This document shows, piece by piece, positions 49,592 through 58,195 of a DNA stretch of 64,000 bases (position 1 is the first letter of the stretch; every line of letters starts with the position of its first letter). The position numbers and the translations under genes are program-made. The stretch lies in NCBI RefSeq assembly GCF_008806345.1, contig NZ_VZZJ01000004.1, positions 248,001 to 312,000 on the forward strand. Direction: 5' to 3'. Origin of the DNA: Methylobacterium planeticum. GTDB lineage: Bacteria > Pseudomonadota > Alphaproteobacteria > Rhizobiales > Beijerinckiaceae. Below the pieces are notes generated by a model, which worked only from the letters and a program-made list of their open reading frames with translations, did no database searches and was not told where the DNA came from.

Positions 49592-50449
49592 ATGACCGAA
49601 CGCACCATCTCCTACCAGGGCGAGCCCGGCGCCAACTCGCACATCATCTGCGCCCAGGCCTATCCGGACTGGACGCCCCTGCCCTGCGCGACCTTCGAGG
49701 ACGCCTTCGCGGCGGTGACGGAGGGGCGGGCCTCCCGGGCGATGATCCCGATCGAGAACTCGATCGCGGGCCGGGTCGCGGACATCCACCATCTGATCCC
49801 GACCTCCTCGCTGCACATCGTGGCCGAGCACTTCCTGCAGATCCACTTCCAGCTGATGGCGCTGCCCGGCACGCCGGTGGCGGCGCTGACGAGCGTGCAC
49901 AGCCACATCCACGCGCTGGGCCAGTGCCGCCGCATCATCCGGCGCCTCGGCCTCCGGGCCGTGGTGGCGGGCGACACCGCGGGCGCCGCCCGGGAGGTGG
50001 CCGAGGGGAGCGATCCGAGCCGGGGCGCCCTCGCGCCGGCCCTCGCGGCCGAGGTCTACGGCCTCGAGATCCTCGCCCGCGACGTCGAGGACGAGGCCCA
50101 CAACACCACGCGCTTCGTGGTGTTCTCCCCCGATCCCGTGCCGGCAAGCCCCGACTCGGGCCCGATGGTGACGAGCTTCATCTTCCGGGTGCGCAACATC
50201 CCGGCGGCGCTCTACAAGGCGCTCGGGGGCTTCGCCACCAACGGCGTCAACATGTCGAAGCTCGAGAGCTACATGGTCGAGGGCCAGTTCACCGCAACGC
50301 AGTTCTACGCCGAGGTCGACGGCCACCCGGAGGATCCGGGCCTCGCCCGGGCGCTCGACGAGCTGCGCTACTTCTCGCGGGAGCTGAAGATCATCGGCAC
50401 CTACCCGGCCCACCCCTTCCGCGAGACCACCCGCCTCGCGGCGGAGTGA
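49592..50449 (+). CDS. pheA: Prephenate dehydratase
   Basis: 285 aa. A monofunctional enzyme converting prephenate to phenylpyruvate. YQGEPGANSH at the N-terminus and the NTTRFVVF motif (about 170-177) are the catalytic signatures. A C-terminal ACT domain (about residues 191-270, SFIFRVRNIPAALYKALGGF and GVNMSKLESYMV) binds phenylalanine for feedback inhibition. No chorismate mutase domain is fused. It ends just before the dispersed repeat at 50512. Transcribed with kdsB. Confidence 0.96.
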   Translation: MTERTISYQGEPGANSHIICAQAYPDWTPLPCATFEDAFAAVTEGRASRAMIPIENSIAGRVADIHHLIPTSSLHIVAEHFLQIHFQLMALPGTPVAALTSVHSHIHALGQCRRIIRRLGLRAVVAGDTAGAAREVAEGSDPSRGALAPALAAEVYGLEILARDVEDEAHNTTRFVVFSPDPVPASPDSGPMVTSFIFRVRNIPAALYKALGGFATNGVNMSKLESYMVEGQFTATQFYAEVDGHPEDPGLARALDELRYFSRELKIIGTYPAHPFRETTRLAAE

Positions 50450-50511
50450 GCGACCGGCTTTTTTCCCGTCCGCCCGGGTGCCGCAACCGGCACGGGAAGC
50501 ACGCCGCGCCC

Positions 50512-50625
50512 CCTCTCCCGTGCGGGAGAGGGTTGGGGTGAGGGAGGCGACCTCTCCGGAAAGGTCGCACCCCTCACCCGGTCCGCTGTCGCGGACTCGA
50601 CCTCTCCCGCACGGGAGAGGTGGGC
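50512..50625. repeat. Dispersed palindromic intergenic repeat, copy 1
   Basis: About 114 bp. It starts CCTCTCCCGTGCGGGAGAGG and ends with CCTCTCCCGCACGGGAGAGG, two near-perfect palindromes. Between are GGTGAGGGAGGCGACCTCTC and CGCACCCCTCACCCGGT. It is highly similar to the copy at 58196. The CTCACC/GGTGAG pair allows a long hairpin of the whole unit. Confidence 0.9.
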
Positions 50626-50689
50626 GCATTGTGCTGGTCCGGAGCGTCGGAGGCCGCGCGATGCGCCATCGCGCGAAAAACCGCCGCGC

Positions 50690-51415
50690 CTACTCGCGCC
50701 GGATCACCCGATCGACCACGAGGTCGGACCAGAAGCCCGGGCGGAAGCTGCGCTTGAGCGCCTCGGCGTCGTAGACGGTCTCGACCCAGGTGAGGAAATC
50801 GAGGCCCTTCGGCGCGCCCTCGCGCAGGTAGAGTGCGAAGAAGGCGTCGAGGATGCCGGTCTTGGCGAAGCGGAAATGGCCATAGCGGGCCGAGAGCTGC
50901 CGGGCGGCCTCCGCCACCGGGCGGCCCTCGTGCAGGATCAGGTAGAGGGCGGCGGCGAGGCCCGCCCGGTCCGCCCCCGACTTGCAGTGCATCACGGCCG
51001 GGTACTCGATCCCGGCGAAGAAATCCTTGGCGGCGAGGATCGTCTCCCGCGAGGGGGCCTCGCGCGAGCGCAGCACGAACTCGACGAGCCGGAGCCCGTG
51101 CCGCTCGCAGGCCTCCCGCTGCAGCGGCCAGGACCCGTGCTCGCGCCCGCCGCGCAGGGACACGATGGTGCGCACGCCGTCGCGGTGGAACCGGGCGAGG
51201 TCGTTCGGGCTCGGCTGGGCCGAACGCCAGAGCGCGCCCGCGCCGACCCGGTGCCGGTTGAGATAGGCGAGGCGGAACACCCCGTGATCCACCAGCAGCA
51301 TGTTGGCCCAGGCCATCAGCCGGGCGCGGCGCCCCGCGATCGGCTTCTCGAACCGGGCGATGCGCGCCATCCGGCGGGCATAGCGGGTCTCGGGCTTGAG
51401 GAAGCGGTTGAACAC
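50690..51415 (-). CDS. Dual-specificity/tyrosine phosphatase family protein
   Basis: 241 aa, GTG start. The CX5R active site is in VMHCKSGADRAGLAAALY near residue 143, with Cys, then Arg in the HCKSGADRAG loop. An upstream acid region LRGGREHGSWPL and IVSLRG-type strand occur near residue 90. The N-terminal 55 residues are basic and resemble the Rhizobiales group that precedes the phosphatase fold. Substrate unknown: could be phosphotyrosine, phosphoinositide or lipid. It stands alone, divergent from the GNAT gene. Confidence 0.85.
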   Translation of the reverse strand: MFNRFLKPETRYARRMARIARFEKPIAGRRARLMAWANMLLVDHGVFRLAYLNRHRVGAGALWRSAQPSPNDLARFHRDGVRTIVSLRGGREHGSWPLQREACERHGLRLVEFVLRSREAPSRETILAAKDFFAGIEYPAVMHCKSGADRAGLAAALYLILHEGRPVAEAARQLSARYGHFRFAKTGILDAFFALYLREGAPKGLDFLTWVETVYDAEALKRSFRPGFWSDLVVDRVIRRE

Positions 51416-51511
51416 GGGTTGGGCGGGCCGGGGCTCGGGCGGCGGGGTCCGAGGCTCTAACAGCCCCGCACCGCACGGGCAATTCGGCGCGGGGCGCAGC
51501 GGACGCGTCCG

Positions 51512-51549
51512 GATCCCGGCATCACACTTGCCTTTTCTTTGCCGGGATC
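51512..51549. repeat. 10-bp inverted repeat with T-rich loop upstream of GNAT
   Basis: GATCCCGGCA (51512-51521) and TGCCGGGATC (51540-51549) are perfect arms around an 18-nt loop with CCTTTTCTT. It lies about 80 bp upstream of the GNAT start, between divergent genes; it could be an operator or a hairpin in either transcript. Confidence 0.45.
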
Positions 51550-51630
51550 GCGGGAGAACCTGAGCCCCCTCGACCCCGTTAGACGATCGGCGACGACGCG
51601 AGACACGTCCCCACGAGAGGATCCGGGCCC

Positions 51631-52140
51631 ATGAGCACGCGCAGCACCACCAGCATCCGCCGGGCCCGGGACGCCGACGCGCCGGCGCTCTCGGGGGTGT
51701 TCGATGCGGCCTGGCGCGAGGCCTATCGCGGGGTGATCCCGGGGGTGGCGCTGGAGCGGCTGATCACGCAGCGCCACGCCCGCTGGTGGCGCGGCGCCCT
51801 GCGGCGGGGGCGGCCGATCGCCGTGGTGGAGACCGCGGGTGCGGTGGTGGGCTACGCCGCCTACGGGCGGGCCCGCAGCAACCTGCTCAAGGCCGATGGC
51901 GAGGTCGACGAGCTCTACCTGATCCCGGAATACCAGGGCCTCGGCTTCGGCCGCCGCCTGTTCCGGGCCGTGCGCAACGACCTTGCGGATCACGGCCTAA
52001 CCCGGGTCGGCGTCTGGACGCTGGAGGACAACGCGCGGGCCGCCGGCTTCTACGAGAGCCTCGGGGGGCTGGCCGGACCCCGCACCCTCGACCGGATCGC
52101 CGGGGTGCCGCTGACCAAGATCGGCTACCGCTTCGGCTGA
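51631..52140 (+). CDS. GNAT family N-acetyltransferase
   Basis: 169 aa. Acetyl-CoA binding region [20 protein letters not shown] (about residues 92-111) with the QGLGFGRRL loop. [22 protein letters not shown] is typical of the RimI-like group. It begins [24 protein letters not shown]. The substrate is not predictable. It has a hairpin 3 bp after its stop and precedes ppa on the same strand by 120 bp. Confidence 0.9.
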   Translation: MSTRSTTSIRRARDADAPALSGVFDAAWREAYRGVIPGVALERLITQRHARWWRGALRRGRPIAVVETAGAVVGYAAYGRARSNLLKADGEVDELYLIPEYQGLGFGRRLFRAVRNDLADHGLTRVGVWTLEDNARAAGFYESLGGLAGPRTLDRIAGVPLTKIGYRFG

Positions 52141-52143
52141 TTT

Positions 52144-52167
52144 GCGACGTTTCCCCGCAAACGTCGC
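52144..52167 (+). terminator. Hairpin just after the GNAT gene
   Basis: GCGACGTTT (52144-52152), loop CCCCGC, AAACGTCGC (52159-52167): a perfect 9-bp stem immediately after the stop. No U-run follows, so it may be a Rho-linked end or an mRNA-stability element. Confidence 0.45.
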
Positions 52168-52225
52168 GAGCCGGGGGCGGTCGTGATTTTCTTTGCGTCG
52201 CAACACCTCTAAGAGACCCGGATAA

Positions 52226-52243
52226 CGGGGCTTTTCAGCCCCG
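52226..52243 (+). repeat. Leader hairpin upstream of ppa
   Basis: CGGGGCT-TTTC-AGCCCCG, a perfect 7-bp stem ending 19 bp before the ppa start codon and close to its Shine-Dalgarno (GGGAGA). It may tune ribosome access. Confidence 0.4.
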
Positions 52244-52262
52244 ATGTCCGGGAGACAGACAC

Positions 52263-52799
52263 ATGCGCATCGACGCCATCTCGATCGGCAAGACCCCGCC
52301 CCACGACGTCAACGTGATCATCGAGGTTCCCCTCGGCGGCGAGCCGATCAAGTACGAGATGGACAAGGACGCGGGCGCCCTCGTGGTCGACCGCTTCCTC
52401 TACACGGCGATGCACTACCCGGGCAATTACGGCTTCATCCCCCACACCCTGTCGGGCGACGGCGACCCCTGCGACGTCCTCGTGGCCAACACCCGCGCGG
52501 TGGCGCCGGGCGCCGTCATGAGCGTGCGGCCGGTCGGCGTCCTGGTGATGGAGGACAATGCGGGCGAGGACGAGAAGATCATCGCGGTCCCCTCGCGCCA
52601 CCTGACGATGCGCTACGACCGGGTCGAGAACTACACCGATCTCCCCGACATCACCCTGAGCCAGATCCAGCACTTCTTCGAGCATTACAAGGACCTGGAG
52701 CCCGGCAAGTGGGTCAAGGTCGTGCGCTGGGGCGACAAGGCCGAGGCGCATCGCCTGATCCTCGAGGGCGTCGAGCGCGCCAAGAACCAGAAGGCCTGA
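52263..52799 (+). CDS. ppa: Inorganic pyrophosphatase
   Basis: 178 aa, a family I soluble pyrophosphatase. The signature D-G-D-P-C-D at residues 66-71 is the metal site; [12 protein letters not shown] (52-63) and [11 protein letters not shown] precede it. It hydrolyses pyrophosphate to drive biosynthetic reactions. The length is that of bacterial hexameric enzymes. Shine-Dalgarno GGGAGACAG lies just upstream, after the leader hairpin. It stands alone. Confidence 0.97.
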   Translation: MRIDAISIGKTPPHDVNVIIEVPLGGEPIKYEMDKDAGALVVDRFLYTAMHYPGNYGFIPHTLSGDGDPCDVLVANTRAVAPGAVMSVRPVGVLVMEDNAGEDEKIIAVPSRHLTMRYDRVENYTDLPDITLSQIQHFFEHYKDLEPGKWVKVVRWGDKAEAHRLILEGVERAKNQKA

Positions 52800-52899
52800 G
52801 CCCCCGGCCGCCCCGGCAGCGGGCGGCCGCGATCGGGACCGAACCAATCCCGGACCGCTCGGGCGGCCCGGGATCCTGCCTGTGCGCGCGGCGACGGGT

Positions 52900-54600
52900 T
52901 CAGGCGGCGACCGCCCGCAGGAAGCGGCCGATCTCGGCCTCGAGGCCGGCCGCCACGGCCTCGACCGAGGTGGCGGCGGCCTCGACGCTCGCCGCCATCC
53001 CGGCGGTGCGCTGCGCCGCCTCCGCCACGGTGGCGAGGTCGCGCGCGATGGCGACGCTCGTCCCGGCGGTTTCGTTGACGTTGCGGGAGATCTCGTCGGT
53101 GGCCGCGCCCTGGGCCGCGACGGCGCCCGAGAGGTCGGCCGTGTTGGTGCTGATCAGGCCCATGCGCCCGGTCATCCGGCCGATCGCCTCGACGGCGACG
53201 CGGGTGGCCGTCTGGACCCGGGCGACCTGGCTGGCGATCTCGTCGGTGGCGTTGGCGGTCTGGCCCGCCAGGGCCTTGACCTCGGCGGCCACCACCGCGA
53301 AGCCCCGGCCGGCCTCGCCGGCGCGGGCGGCCTCGATGGTGGCGTTCAGCGCCAGGAGGTTGGTCTGCTCGGCCACCGCCCGGATCAGGCCGACGACGTC
53401 GCCGATGCGCTGGGCCGAGGCCGCGAGGTCGCCGACCTGCGCGTTCATGGCCGCGGCCTCGCCGAAGGCCCCCTCGACGTCGGCGCGGGCCCGGTCGATC
53501 CGGCCGTGGATCTCGGCGACGGAGGCCGCGAGCTCGTCGGCGGCGCTGGCGACGGTCTGGACGTTGGCGGAGGTCTCGCGCGAGCCCGTCGAGGCCCCGG
53601 CGATGGCGGTCGTCGCCTCGGCCGAGAGGGCCGACATCGCGCCGGCCCGCGCGCGCATCTCGCCGGTACGGGCGTTGAACTCCGCGACCGAGCGCTGCAC
53701 CGCGACGCGGAACTGCGCCACCTCGGCGTCGAGGTGCTGCCGGCGGGCGCGCTCGCCCGCGCCGGTCTCGCGCTGGTCGGCCTCGAGGCTGCGGGCGCGG
53801 CGGCTGGTGTCGCGCAGGGCGTCGAGCGCCCTCGCCACGGCGCCGATCTCGTCGCGGCGCCCCTGCGAGGGGATCGGGCCGTCGAGGTCGCCCTCGGCGA
53901 GCCGGGTCGTGCGGTCGGCGATCGCCTGGAGGGGCCGGAACAGGCGCAGGCCGACCGGCGCCAGCACCAGGCAGGCGAGGAGGGCCACGACGAGGCTCGT
54001 CAGCGCCATCGTGCCCATCGTGGCCCGGTAATCCGCATAGTACCGCTCCAGCGGGATGCCGACATACAGGATGCCGTTGACCTTGCCGGCGGCGTCGAGG
54101 GTCGGGTGGTAGACGGTCCAGAACGGCCGCCCGAACAGGGTCACGGCCCCCGAAAAGGCCTCGCCCCGGCGCACCGCGGCGTTGGCGGGGCTGTCCGGGG
54201 CGAGCGCGGTGCCGACCGCCCGCGCGCCCGTCTCCGTCCGCACGTTGGTGATGCGGCGCAGGAAGCGGTCGCCGCCGGCCTCGTAGGCGAAGACCGTGGC
54301 GTTGCCTCCGATATAGGCGGTCACGTCGTCGACCAGCGAGAGGTCGCCGAGGCTGCCGAGGTCGGGGGCCGCGACGCGGGCGACCCGTCCGCCGTCGAGG
54401 TCGAGGCGCGCCCCGGGTACCTTGGCGGCGAACACGAGGGAGAGGGTCCGGATATGGGTCTCGGCCTCGGCACGCTGCTTCGCCTCGATCTGCGACCAGA
54501 TCTCGCGGCTCGTCGCCGCCAGAAGGATCGCGACCGTCAGGACGATCGCTGCACCGGCAAGGAGGATAGTCTTGGTTGTTAGGCTGCGAAGCCGCTGCAT
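52900..54600 (-). CDS. Methyl-accepting chemotaxis protein
   Basis: 566 aa from ATG 54600 ([14 protein letters not shown]); an upstream GTG at 54612 is possible. It has an N-terminal helix at about 11-31, a periplasmic Cache-like sensor domain (about 35-190, with [26 protein letters not shown]) and a second helix near 195-215. HAMP follows (residues ~216-270). The signalling domain has the conserved hairpin [20 protein letters not shown] near 410 and coiled-coil ends. The signal is unknown. No che or fla genes are near, so it is an orphan receptor that signals to a distant CheA. Confidence 0.93.
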   Translation of the reverse strand: MQRLRSLTTKTILLAGAAIVLTVAILLAATSREIWSQIEAKQRAEAETHIRTLSLVFAAKVPGARLDLDGGRVARVAAPDLGSLGDLSLVDDVTAYIGGNATVFAYEAGGDRFLRRITNVRTETGARAVGTALAPDSPANAAVRRGEAFSGAVTLFGRPFWTVYHPTLDAAGKVNGILYVGIPLERYYADYRATMGTMALTSLVVALLACLVLAPVGLRLFRPLQAIADRTTRLAEGDLDGPIPSQGRRDEIGAVARALDALRDTSRRARSLEADQRETGAGERARRQHLDAEVAQFRVAVQRSVAEFNARTGEMRARAGAMSALSAEATTAIAGASTGSRETSANVQTVASAADELAASVAEIHGRIDRARADVEGAFGEAAAMNAQVGDLAASAQRIGDVVGLIRAVAEQTNLLALNATIEAARAGEAGRGFAVVAAEVKALAGQTANATDEIASQVARVQTATRVAVEAIGRMTGRMGLISTNTADLSGAVAAQGAATDEISRNVNETAGTSVAIARDLATVAEAAQRTAGMAASVEAAATSVEAVAAGLEAEIGRFLRAVAA

Positions 54601-54705
54601 AGGACAAACCACTGGGACAATTCGGGAAACGTCCCCCCAGAATGGCGCCGGATGCCTTACGCTTCCTTTAATTGCACGCGGTGGTGGTAACGATCCGCGG
54701 CCGCC

Positions 54706-55767
54706 TCAGCCCTCCCAGACCTGGCCCGGCCGCAGGGCGAGGAAGCTCTCGGACGGCCGGCCCGCGGCCGCGAGCGCGACGGCGAGCGCCTCGGCCGGGC
54801 GCTCGACGCCCTCGTCCGTGAGGCGGAACGTGCCCCAATGATGCCCGAGCGCCTGCGGGTTGCCGAGGAGGCCGAGCGCCGCGACGGCATCCTCCGGGTT
54901 CATGTGCTGCGGCTTCATGAACCAGCGCGGCTCGTAGGCGCCGATCGGCAGGGTGGCGAGGCGGGGCACCCCGAAGCGCTCGCGCACGGCGCGGAAGATC
55001 GACCCGTCGCCGAGGCCGGTATCGCCGACATGGTAGTGCACGCCGGCGGGCGAGGTGATCACGTAGGCGCACCAGAGCGCCATGCGCCGGTCGTTCAGCC
55101 CCCGCGCCGACCAGTGGTTCGCCGGCACGAGGTGGATCGTGAGCCCGTCGCCGAGGTCGACCGCCTCGCCCCAGTCGCGGCTCTCGACATGCATGGTCTC
55201 GTCGTAGCCGCGCAGGATCGTGTCGTTGCCCAGGGGCGCGACGATCAGGGGCTGGTGCGCCTGCCAGAGCCGGGCCAGCGCCGGGCCGTCGAGATGGTCG
55301 TAATGGTTGTGGGTGATCAGCACCGCGTCGATCGGCGGCAGGTCCGAGAAGGCGATGCCGGGGCGGTTCACGCGCTTGGGCCCGGCGAAGCGGACCGGGC
55401 TGGCGCGGCTGGCGAAGACGGGGTCCACCAGGATGTTGCGGCCCGCGATCTGGATCAGGTAGCTGGCATGCCCGATCAGCACCACCCGCAGGCCGGCGAC
55501 CCGCTCGGGCGGCTTGTCGGCCGGGAACGGGCTCGGGAACGCCTTCGGCCAGGCCTCGCCCTTGCGGGAGAGCTGCCAGCGGACGACGTCGCGCAGGTCC
55601 TTGTCGGCGGCCTGCTCGGGGCTGTGGAAGCGGACCCCGTCGAAATGGTCGCTCTTCGGCCCCGCGTAATAGGGGTTCCTGCCCCGCCGGTGCGCGGCGT
55701 AGCCGACCCCGCCCAGCGTCATCACCGTGGCCGCGCTGACGGCCGTGAGAAGGCTTCGCCGTTTCAT
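54706..55767 (-). CDS. Metallo-beta-lactamase fold hydrolase (UlaG/NAPE-PLD type)
   Basis: 353 aa. N-terminal RRSLLTAVSAATVMTLGG is a Tat-like or anchor signal. The zinc site is LITHNHYDHLDG near 158-169 (HxHxDH), with HVGDTGLGDG near 253 and a C-terminal HHWGTFRLTDEG supplying the last His. The pattern (a single domain, EPRWFMKPQHMNPEDAV near the C-terminus) matches the large NAPE-PLD-like hydrolases found in proteobacteria, which may act on lipids or phosphoesters. It is separated from the chemoreceptor gene by about 105 bp. Confidence 0.87.
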   Translation of the reverse strand: MKRRSLLTAVSAATVMTLGGVGYAAHRRGRNPYYAGPKSDHFDGVRFHSPEQAADKDLRDVVRWQLSRKGEAWPKAFPSPFPADKPPERVAGLRVVLIGHASYLIQIAGRNILVDPVFASRASPVRFAGPKRVNRPGIAFSDLPPIDAVLITHNHYDHLDGPALARLWQAHQPLIVAPLGNDTILRGYDETMHVESRDWGEAVDLGDGLTIHLVPANHWSARGLNDRRMALWCAYVITSPAGVHYHVGDTGLGDGSIFRAVRERFGVPRLATLPIGAYEPRWFMKPQHMNPEDAVAALGLLGNPQALGHHWGTFRLTDEGVERPAEALAVALAAAGRPSESFLALRPGQVWEG

Positions 55768-55837
55768 CCGGCTGAGATGGCGGGTGCGGGCCTGCCGTCA
55801 AGCCGCACGGCCACGGTGCCGCAGGAGGGCGCGGCGC

Positions 55838-57010
55838 TCACGAGCGCCAGCGCAACTCCTGGGGCTGCAGCGGGTTGCGGAAGGCGCGGGCCTCGCGCGC
55901 GGCCTGGAGCGCCTCGCGCTTGAGGCGGAAATACCATTGGGAAGGCAGGTCGCCCTGGCCGAACAGCACCATGGTGGGCTTGCGGTCGAGCCCCTTCTGG
56001 GCGTGCTGCAGCACCTGCTGGTCCTGGGTCAGGAACTGGCGCATCAGCGGCCGGGCGACCGGCTTCAGGAGGTTGAGGGCCGGCATGTTCCAGTAGAGCG
56101 CGTTCGTCAGCAGGGTGCGGTTGTGGCTCATCGGCGTCGCGAAGGTGTAGTTCGCGACCCGCTTCGCCCCCGCGGCGATGCGCTCGAGCCGCACGCCCGG
56201 CAGCCGGAACTCGATCTCCACCGCCGGCGCGCCGCCGAGCAGGCGGTAGACCGGCGCGCTCGTCGTCGTGGCGTGGCTCGTCATGGTGAAGCCGTGCGGC
56301 GTCGGGGCGAAGCGCTTGACCTTCTCGCGCAGCTCCTTCGAGGGCCGGAACCACCAGGAATCGTGCACGAAGGCGACGTGGCCGGGATCGACGAGGCTCA
56401 GCGTCGTCAGGTCGAAGGAGGCCTCGACCACGAGCGCGACCACGCAGGCGCCCGCCGCCTCGAAGTCGAGGGCGGGCAGGGCCGGCACGTCGGCGCGGCC
56501 GGGCGGGCCGAGGAAGGGGTTCACCCAGACGAAGCCGGCGCTCTCGCGCACGGGAAAGCGCTGGACCGCGATGCGCGAGAAATCCGCCGCGTCGGCGGAG
56601 GACAGGGTCGGCACGTCGCGGCAGCGCCCGTCCGTGCCGAAGCGCCAGCCGTGGAACGGGCAGGTCAGGGCCTCGCCGTCGAAGCGCCCCTTCGACAGGG
56701 CCATGCCCCGGTGCGGGCAGCGGTCGCGCAGCGCGAACAGCGCGCCGGCCGCGTCGCGCCCCACCACGATCTGCTCGCCGTTGAGCTCGATCGCCCCGAG
56801 CCCGCCGCCCTTCCGGGCGCCCGCCTTCCCGCCGGCGAAGGCCGCGCTCCGGCCGACGCAGTACCAGGCATTGGCCAGCGGCTGGCGCATGGCCTCGGGG
56901 TCGAGGACGTCCTCGTCCGCGGGCGCCGGGTCGCGCGGGGTCGGCAGGGGGGCGTGGGACACGGGCTGAACCGGCGATCTGGAGCGGGGCAGGCGGCAGG
57001 CGCCCTCCAT
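55838..57010 (-). CDS. Rieske-type oxygenase
   Basis: 390 aa from ATG 57010; a shorter form could start at GTG 56962. The Rieske [2Fe-2S] ligands are C98, H100, C117 and H120 in CPHRG and CPFHGW. The non-heme iron motif D-x2-H-x4-H is in VDPGHVAFVHDSWW near 200. This is the large subunit of a ring-hydroxylating or demethylating oxygenase in the VanA/PobA-like or pheophorbide a oxygenase-like group; no reductase gene is near. The substrate is unknown. A GC-rich upstream region carries a tandem repeat. Confidence 0.87.
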   Translation of the reverse strand: MEGACRLPRSRSPVQPVSHAPLPTPRDPAPADEDVLDPEAMRQPLANAWYCVGRSAAFAGGKAGARKGGGLGAIELNGEQIVVGRDAAGALFALRDRCPHRGMALSKGRFDGEALTCPFHGWRFGTDGRCRDVPTLSSADAADFSRIAVQRFPVRESAGFVWVNPFLGPPGRADVPALPALDFEAAGACVVALVVEASFDLTTLSLVDPGHVAFVHDSWWFRPSKELREKVKRFAPTPHGFTMTSHATTTSAPVYRLLGGAPAVEIEFRLPGVRLERIAAGAKRVANYTFATPMSHNRTLLTNALYWNMPALNLLKPVARPLMRQFLTQDQQVLQHAQKGLDRKPTMVLFGQGDLPSQWYFRLKREALQAAREARAFRNPLQPQELRWRS

Positions 57011-57399
57011 ACGCCCGCGCGCCGGCCCTGGCCAGACGGGGCTCCCCCGGGCGCATCAGCCCGCCTCCGCCCGTCCGCCTCCGCCCGTCCGCCTGCGCCC
57101 GTCCGCCTGCGCCCGTCCGCCTGCGCCCGCGCCGCCACGGCGGAGCGCTTTCCCGCGGCGTTTCCCGCAGGGCACATCATCCGGGCAGGCGCGGCAGGGC
57201 GCGGGTGCACGCTCGCCCCGATGGCGGCCCGCTGCGCCGGCGCAGCGCGCGGTGAGGCCCGGTTCAGGGATCGCATGCGGCGCCGCGGAAGGACGATAGG
57301 GTGCGGACAGCGGCGAGAGGGCGCAGGCGGGGGCCTTTCCATCCCGCGTCCGGTTCCCTACCTTCGGGGTCCCAGCAACAAACGAAAGGAGGTGATCCA
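57011..57399. other. Intergenic region between the Rieske gene and the SD-ORF
   Basis: 389 bp without a supported gene. It contains a tandem repeat (57061-57130). The rest is GC-rich with a long open frame of Arg/Pro/Ala composition that looks like chance. The promoter of the small transcript starting near 57360-57380 must lie in its right part; none is clear. Confidence 0.5.
57061..57130. repeat. Five tandem 14-bp repeats
   Basis: Five contiguous 14-bp units (CCGCCTCCGCCCGT and CCGCCTGCGCCCGT), the last ending C. The period is not a multiple of three, so this is noncoding, lying 50 bp upstream of the Rieske gene start. Variation in number could alter promoter spacing. Confidence 0.9.
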
Positions 57400-57400
57400 G
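57384..57400 (+). promoter_or_regulatory. Extended Shine-Dalgarno complementary to the 16S rRNA 3' end
   Basis: GAAAGGAGGTGATCCAG is the exact 17-nt complement of CTGGATCACCTCCTTTC, the conserved 3' end of bacterial 16S rRNA. Normal sites use 4-6 of these bases. It ends on the first base of the GTG start codon at 57400. Confidence 0.85.
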
Positions 57401-57471
57401 TGTCTCATTGTCATCAGCCGCGGTCGTCGGCTCACCGGACCTGGACCGTCGCCTCCGGCGCTTTCGTCTAA
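57400..57471 (+). CDS. 23-codon ORF with super-strong ribosome-binding site
   Basis: The GTG start follows a core GGAGG by 7 nt, inside the 17-nt complement to 16S rRNA. It encodes MSHCHQPRSSAHRTWTVASG ending AFV, then TAA. The peptide is His-rich with one Cys and one Trp, and has no signal or membrane segment. A terminator follows 50 nt on (57521). The codons CCGGACC (57435-57441) are complementary to GGTCCGG at 57493-57499. Without any downstream gene on this strand, this looks like a small mRNA or dual-function RNA. No family recognised; translation is inference from the site. Confidence 0.6.
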   Translation: MSHCHQPRSSAHRTWTVASGAFV

Positions 57472-57520
57472 GCGCTCGGGTCGCGCGAGACAGGTCCGGC
57501 CGGACCGCGGTTCGGCAATG

Positions 57521-57550
57521 GAAGGGCCGCCCCTCACGGGGCGGCCCTTC
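57521..57550 (+). terminator. Perfect 13-bp hairpin ending the small transcript
   Basis: GAAGGGCCGCCCC (57521-57533), loop TCAC, GGGGCGGCCCTTC (57538-57550), followed by GTCGTTCC. A strong symmetric stem; the T-run is weak. It may also serve the convergent gene ending at 57623. Confidence 0.75.
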
Positions 57551-57622
57551 GTCGTTCCGGGACCGGACGGCGAGGGATCGCGGCGCCCGCCTCGCCGTCC
57601 GGCGCCCGTGTGACGCGGCGTC

Positions 57623-58066
57623 TCAGCGCTTCTGGAACAGGGGCTGGGCCAGGGCCTCGCAGCGGGCCTGCCAGAGGTCGCGCTCCTCGCGGATCGCCTG
57701 GAGGTCGCTCATCTCGTCCTGGACGTGCTTGCGCAGGTCGCGGATCTCCTGGGCCAGGATCGCCTGGAGCTCGGCGTAACGGTCGGTCTCCTGGCGGAGC
57801 TTGGCCTTGAGCATCAGGTTCTCGGCCATCAGCTCGGACACGTCCTCGGCCTCGGCGCCGGCGACGGCCGCCTCGGCGGCCTGCACCACGCGGGGCGCCC
57901 AGGCCTGGCCCGGATCGGCGGCGCGGGGGGCGTCGGCGCGCGGCGCCTTGGCGTCGGGCGCCACGGGGGCATGCGCCTTCATGGCGGCGAGCCAGTCCCG
58001 GAGCGGCCCCGGGGACGTGCGGCTGCCGCTCTCCTGCGGCGGGTAATGACGGGCGGGTTCCGACAT
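57623..58066 (-). CDS. Hypothetical coiled-coil protein
   Basis: 147 aa from ATG 58066. The N-terminal half is Ala/Pro-rich and probably disordered. Residues ~78-138 (DVSELMAENLMLKAKLRQET, then IRDLRKHVQDEMSDLQAIREE) form a long helical coiled coil with heptad-like spacing. It ends LFQKR. No enzyme motif, no membrane segment. A structural or scaffold role is possible. It lies between the small SD-ORF transcript (convergent) and the repeat copy at 58196. Confidence 0.7.
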   Translation of the reverse strand: MSEPARHYPPQESGSRTSPGPLRDWLAAMKAHAPVAPDAKAPRADAPRAADPGQAWAPRVVQAAEAAVAGAEAEDVSELMAENLMLKAKLRQETDRYAELQAILAQEIRDLRKHVQDEMSDLQAIREERDLWQARCEALAQPLFQKR

Positions 58067-58195
58067 GGCGGCGGGCGTCCTTGCGATCTCAAGGCCGATC
58101 CGATCAGGTTAGGCTTAACGAAGCGTAAATCTTAACGGATTTTGCCGCGCCGGCGGGGCGTCCCGCGCCGAGGGCGCTGGAGCCTCGACGCGCCT

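Noticed and set aside
50512..50625. CRISPR repeat
   Set aside because: The two copies (also 58196) are 7.6 kb apart, without spacer arrays or cas genes.
57384..57400. A fragment of a 16S rRNA gene
   Set aside because: The match is to the reverse complement, 17 nt long and placed at SD distance from a start codon. No other rRNA sequence is near.
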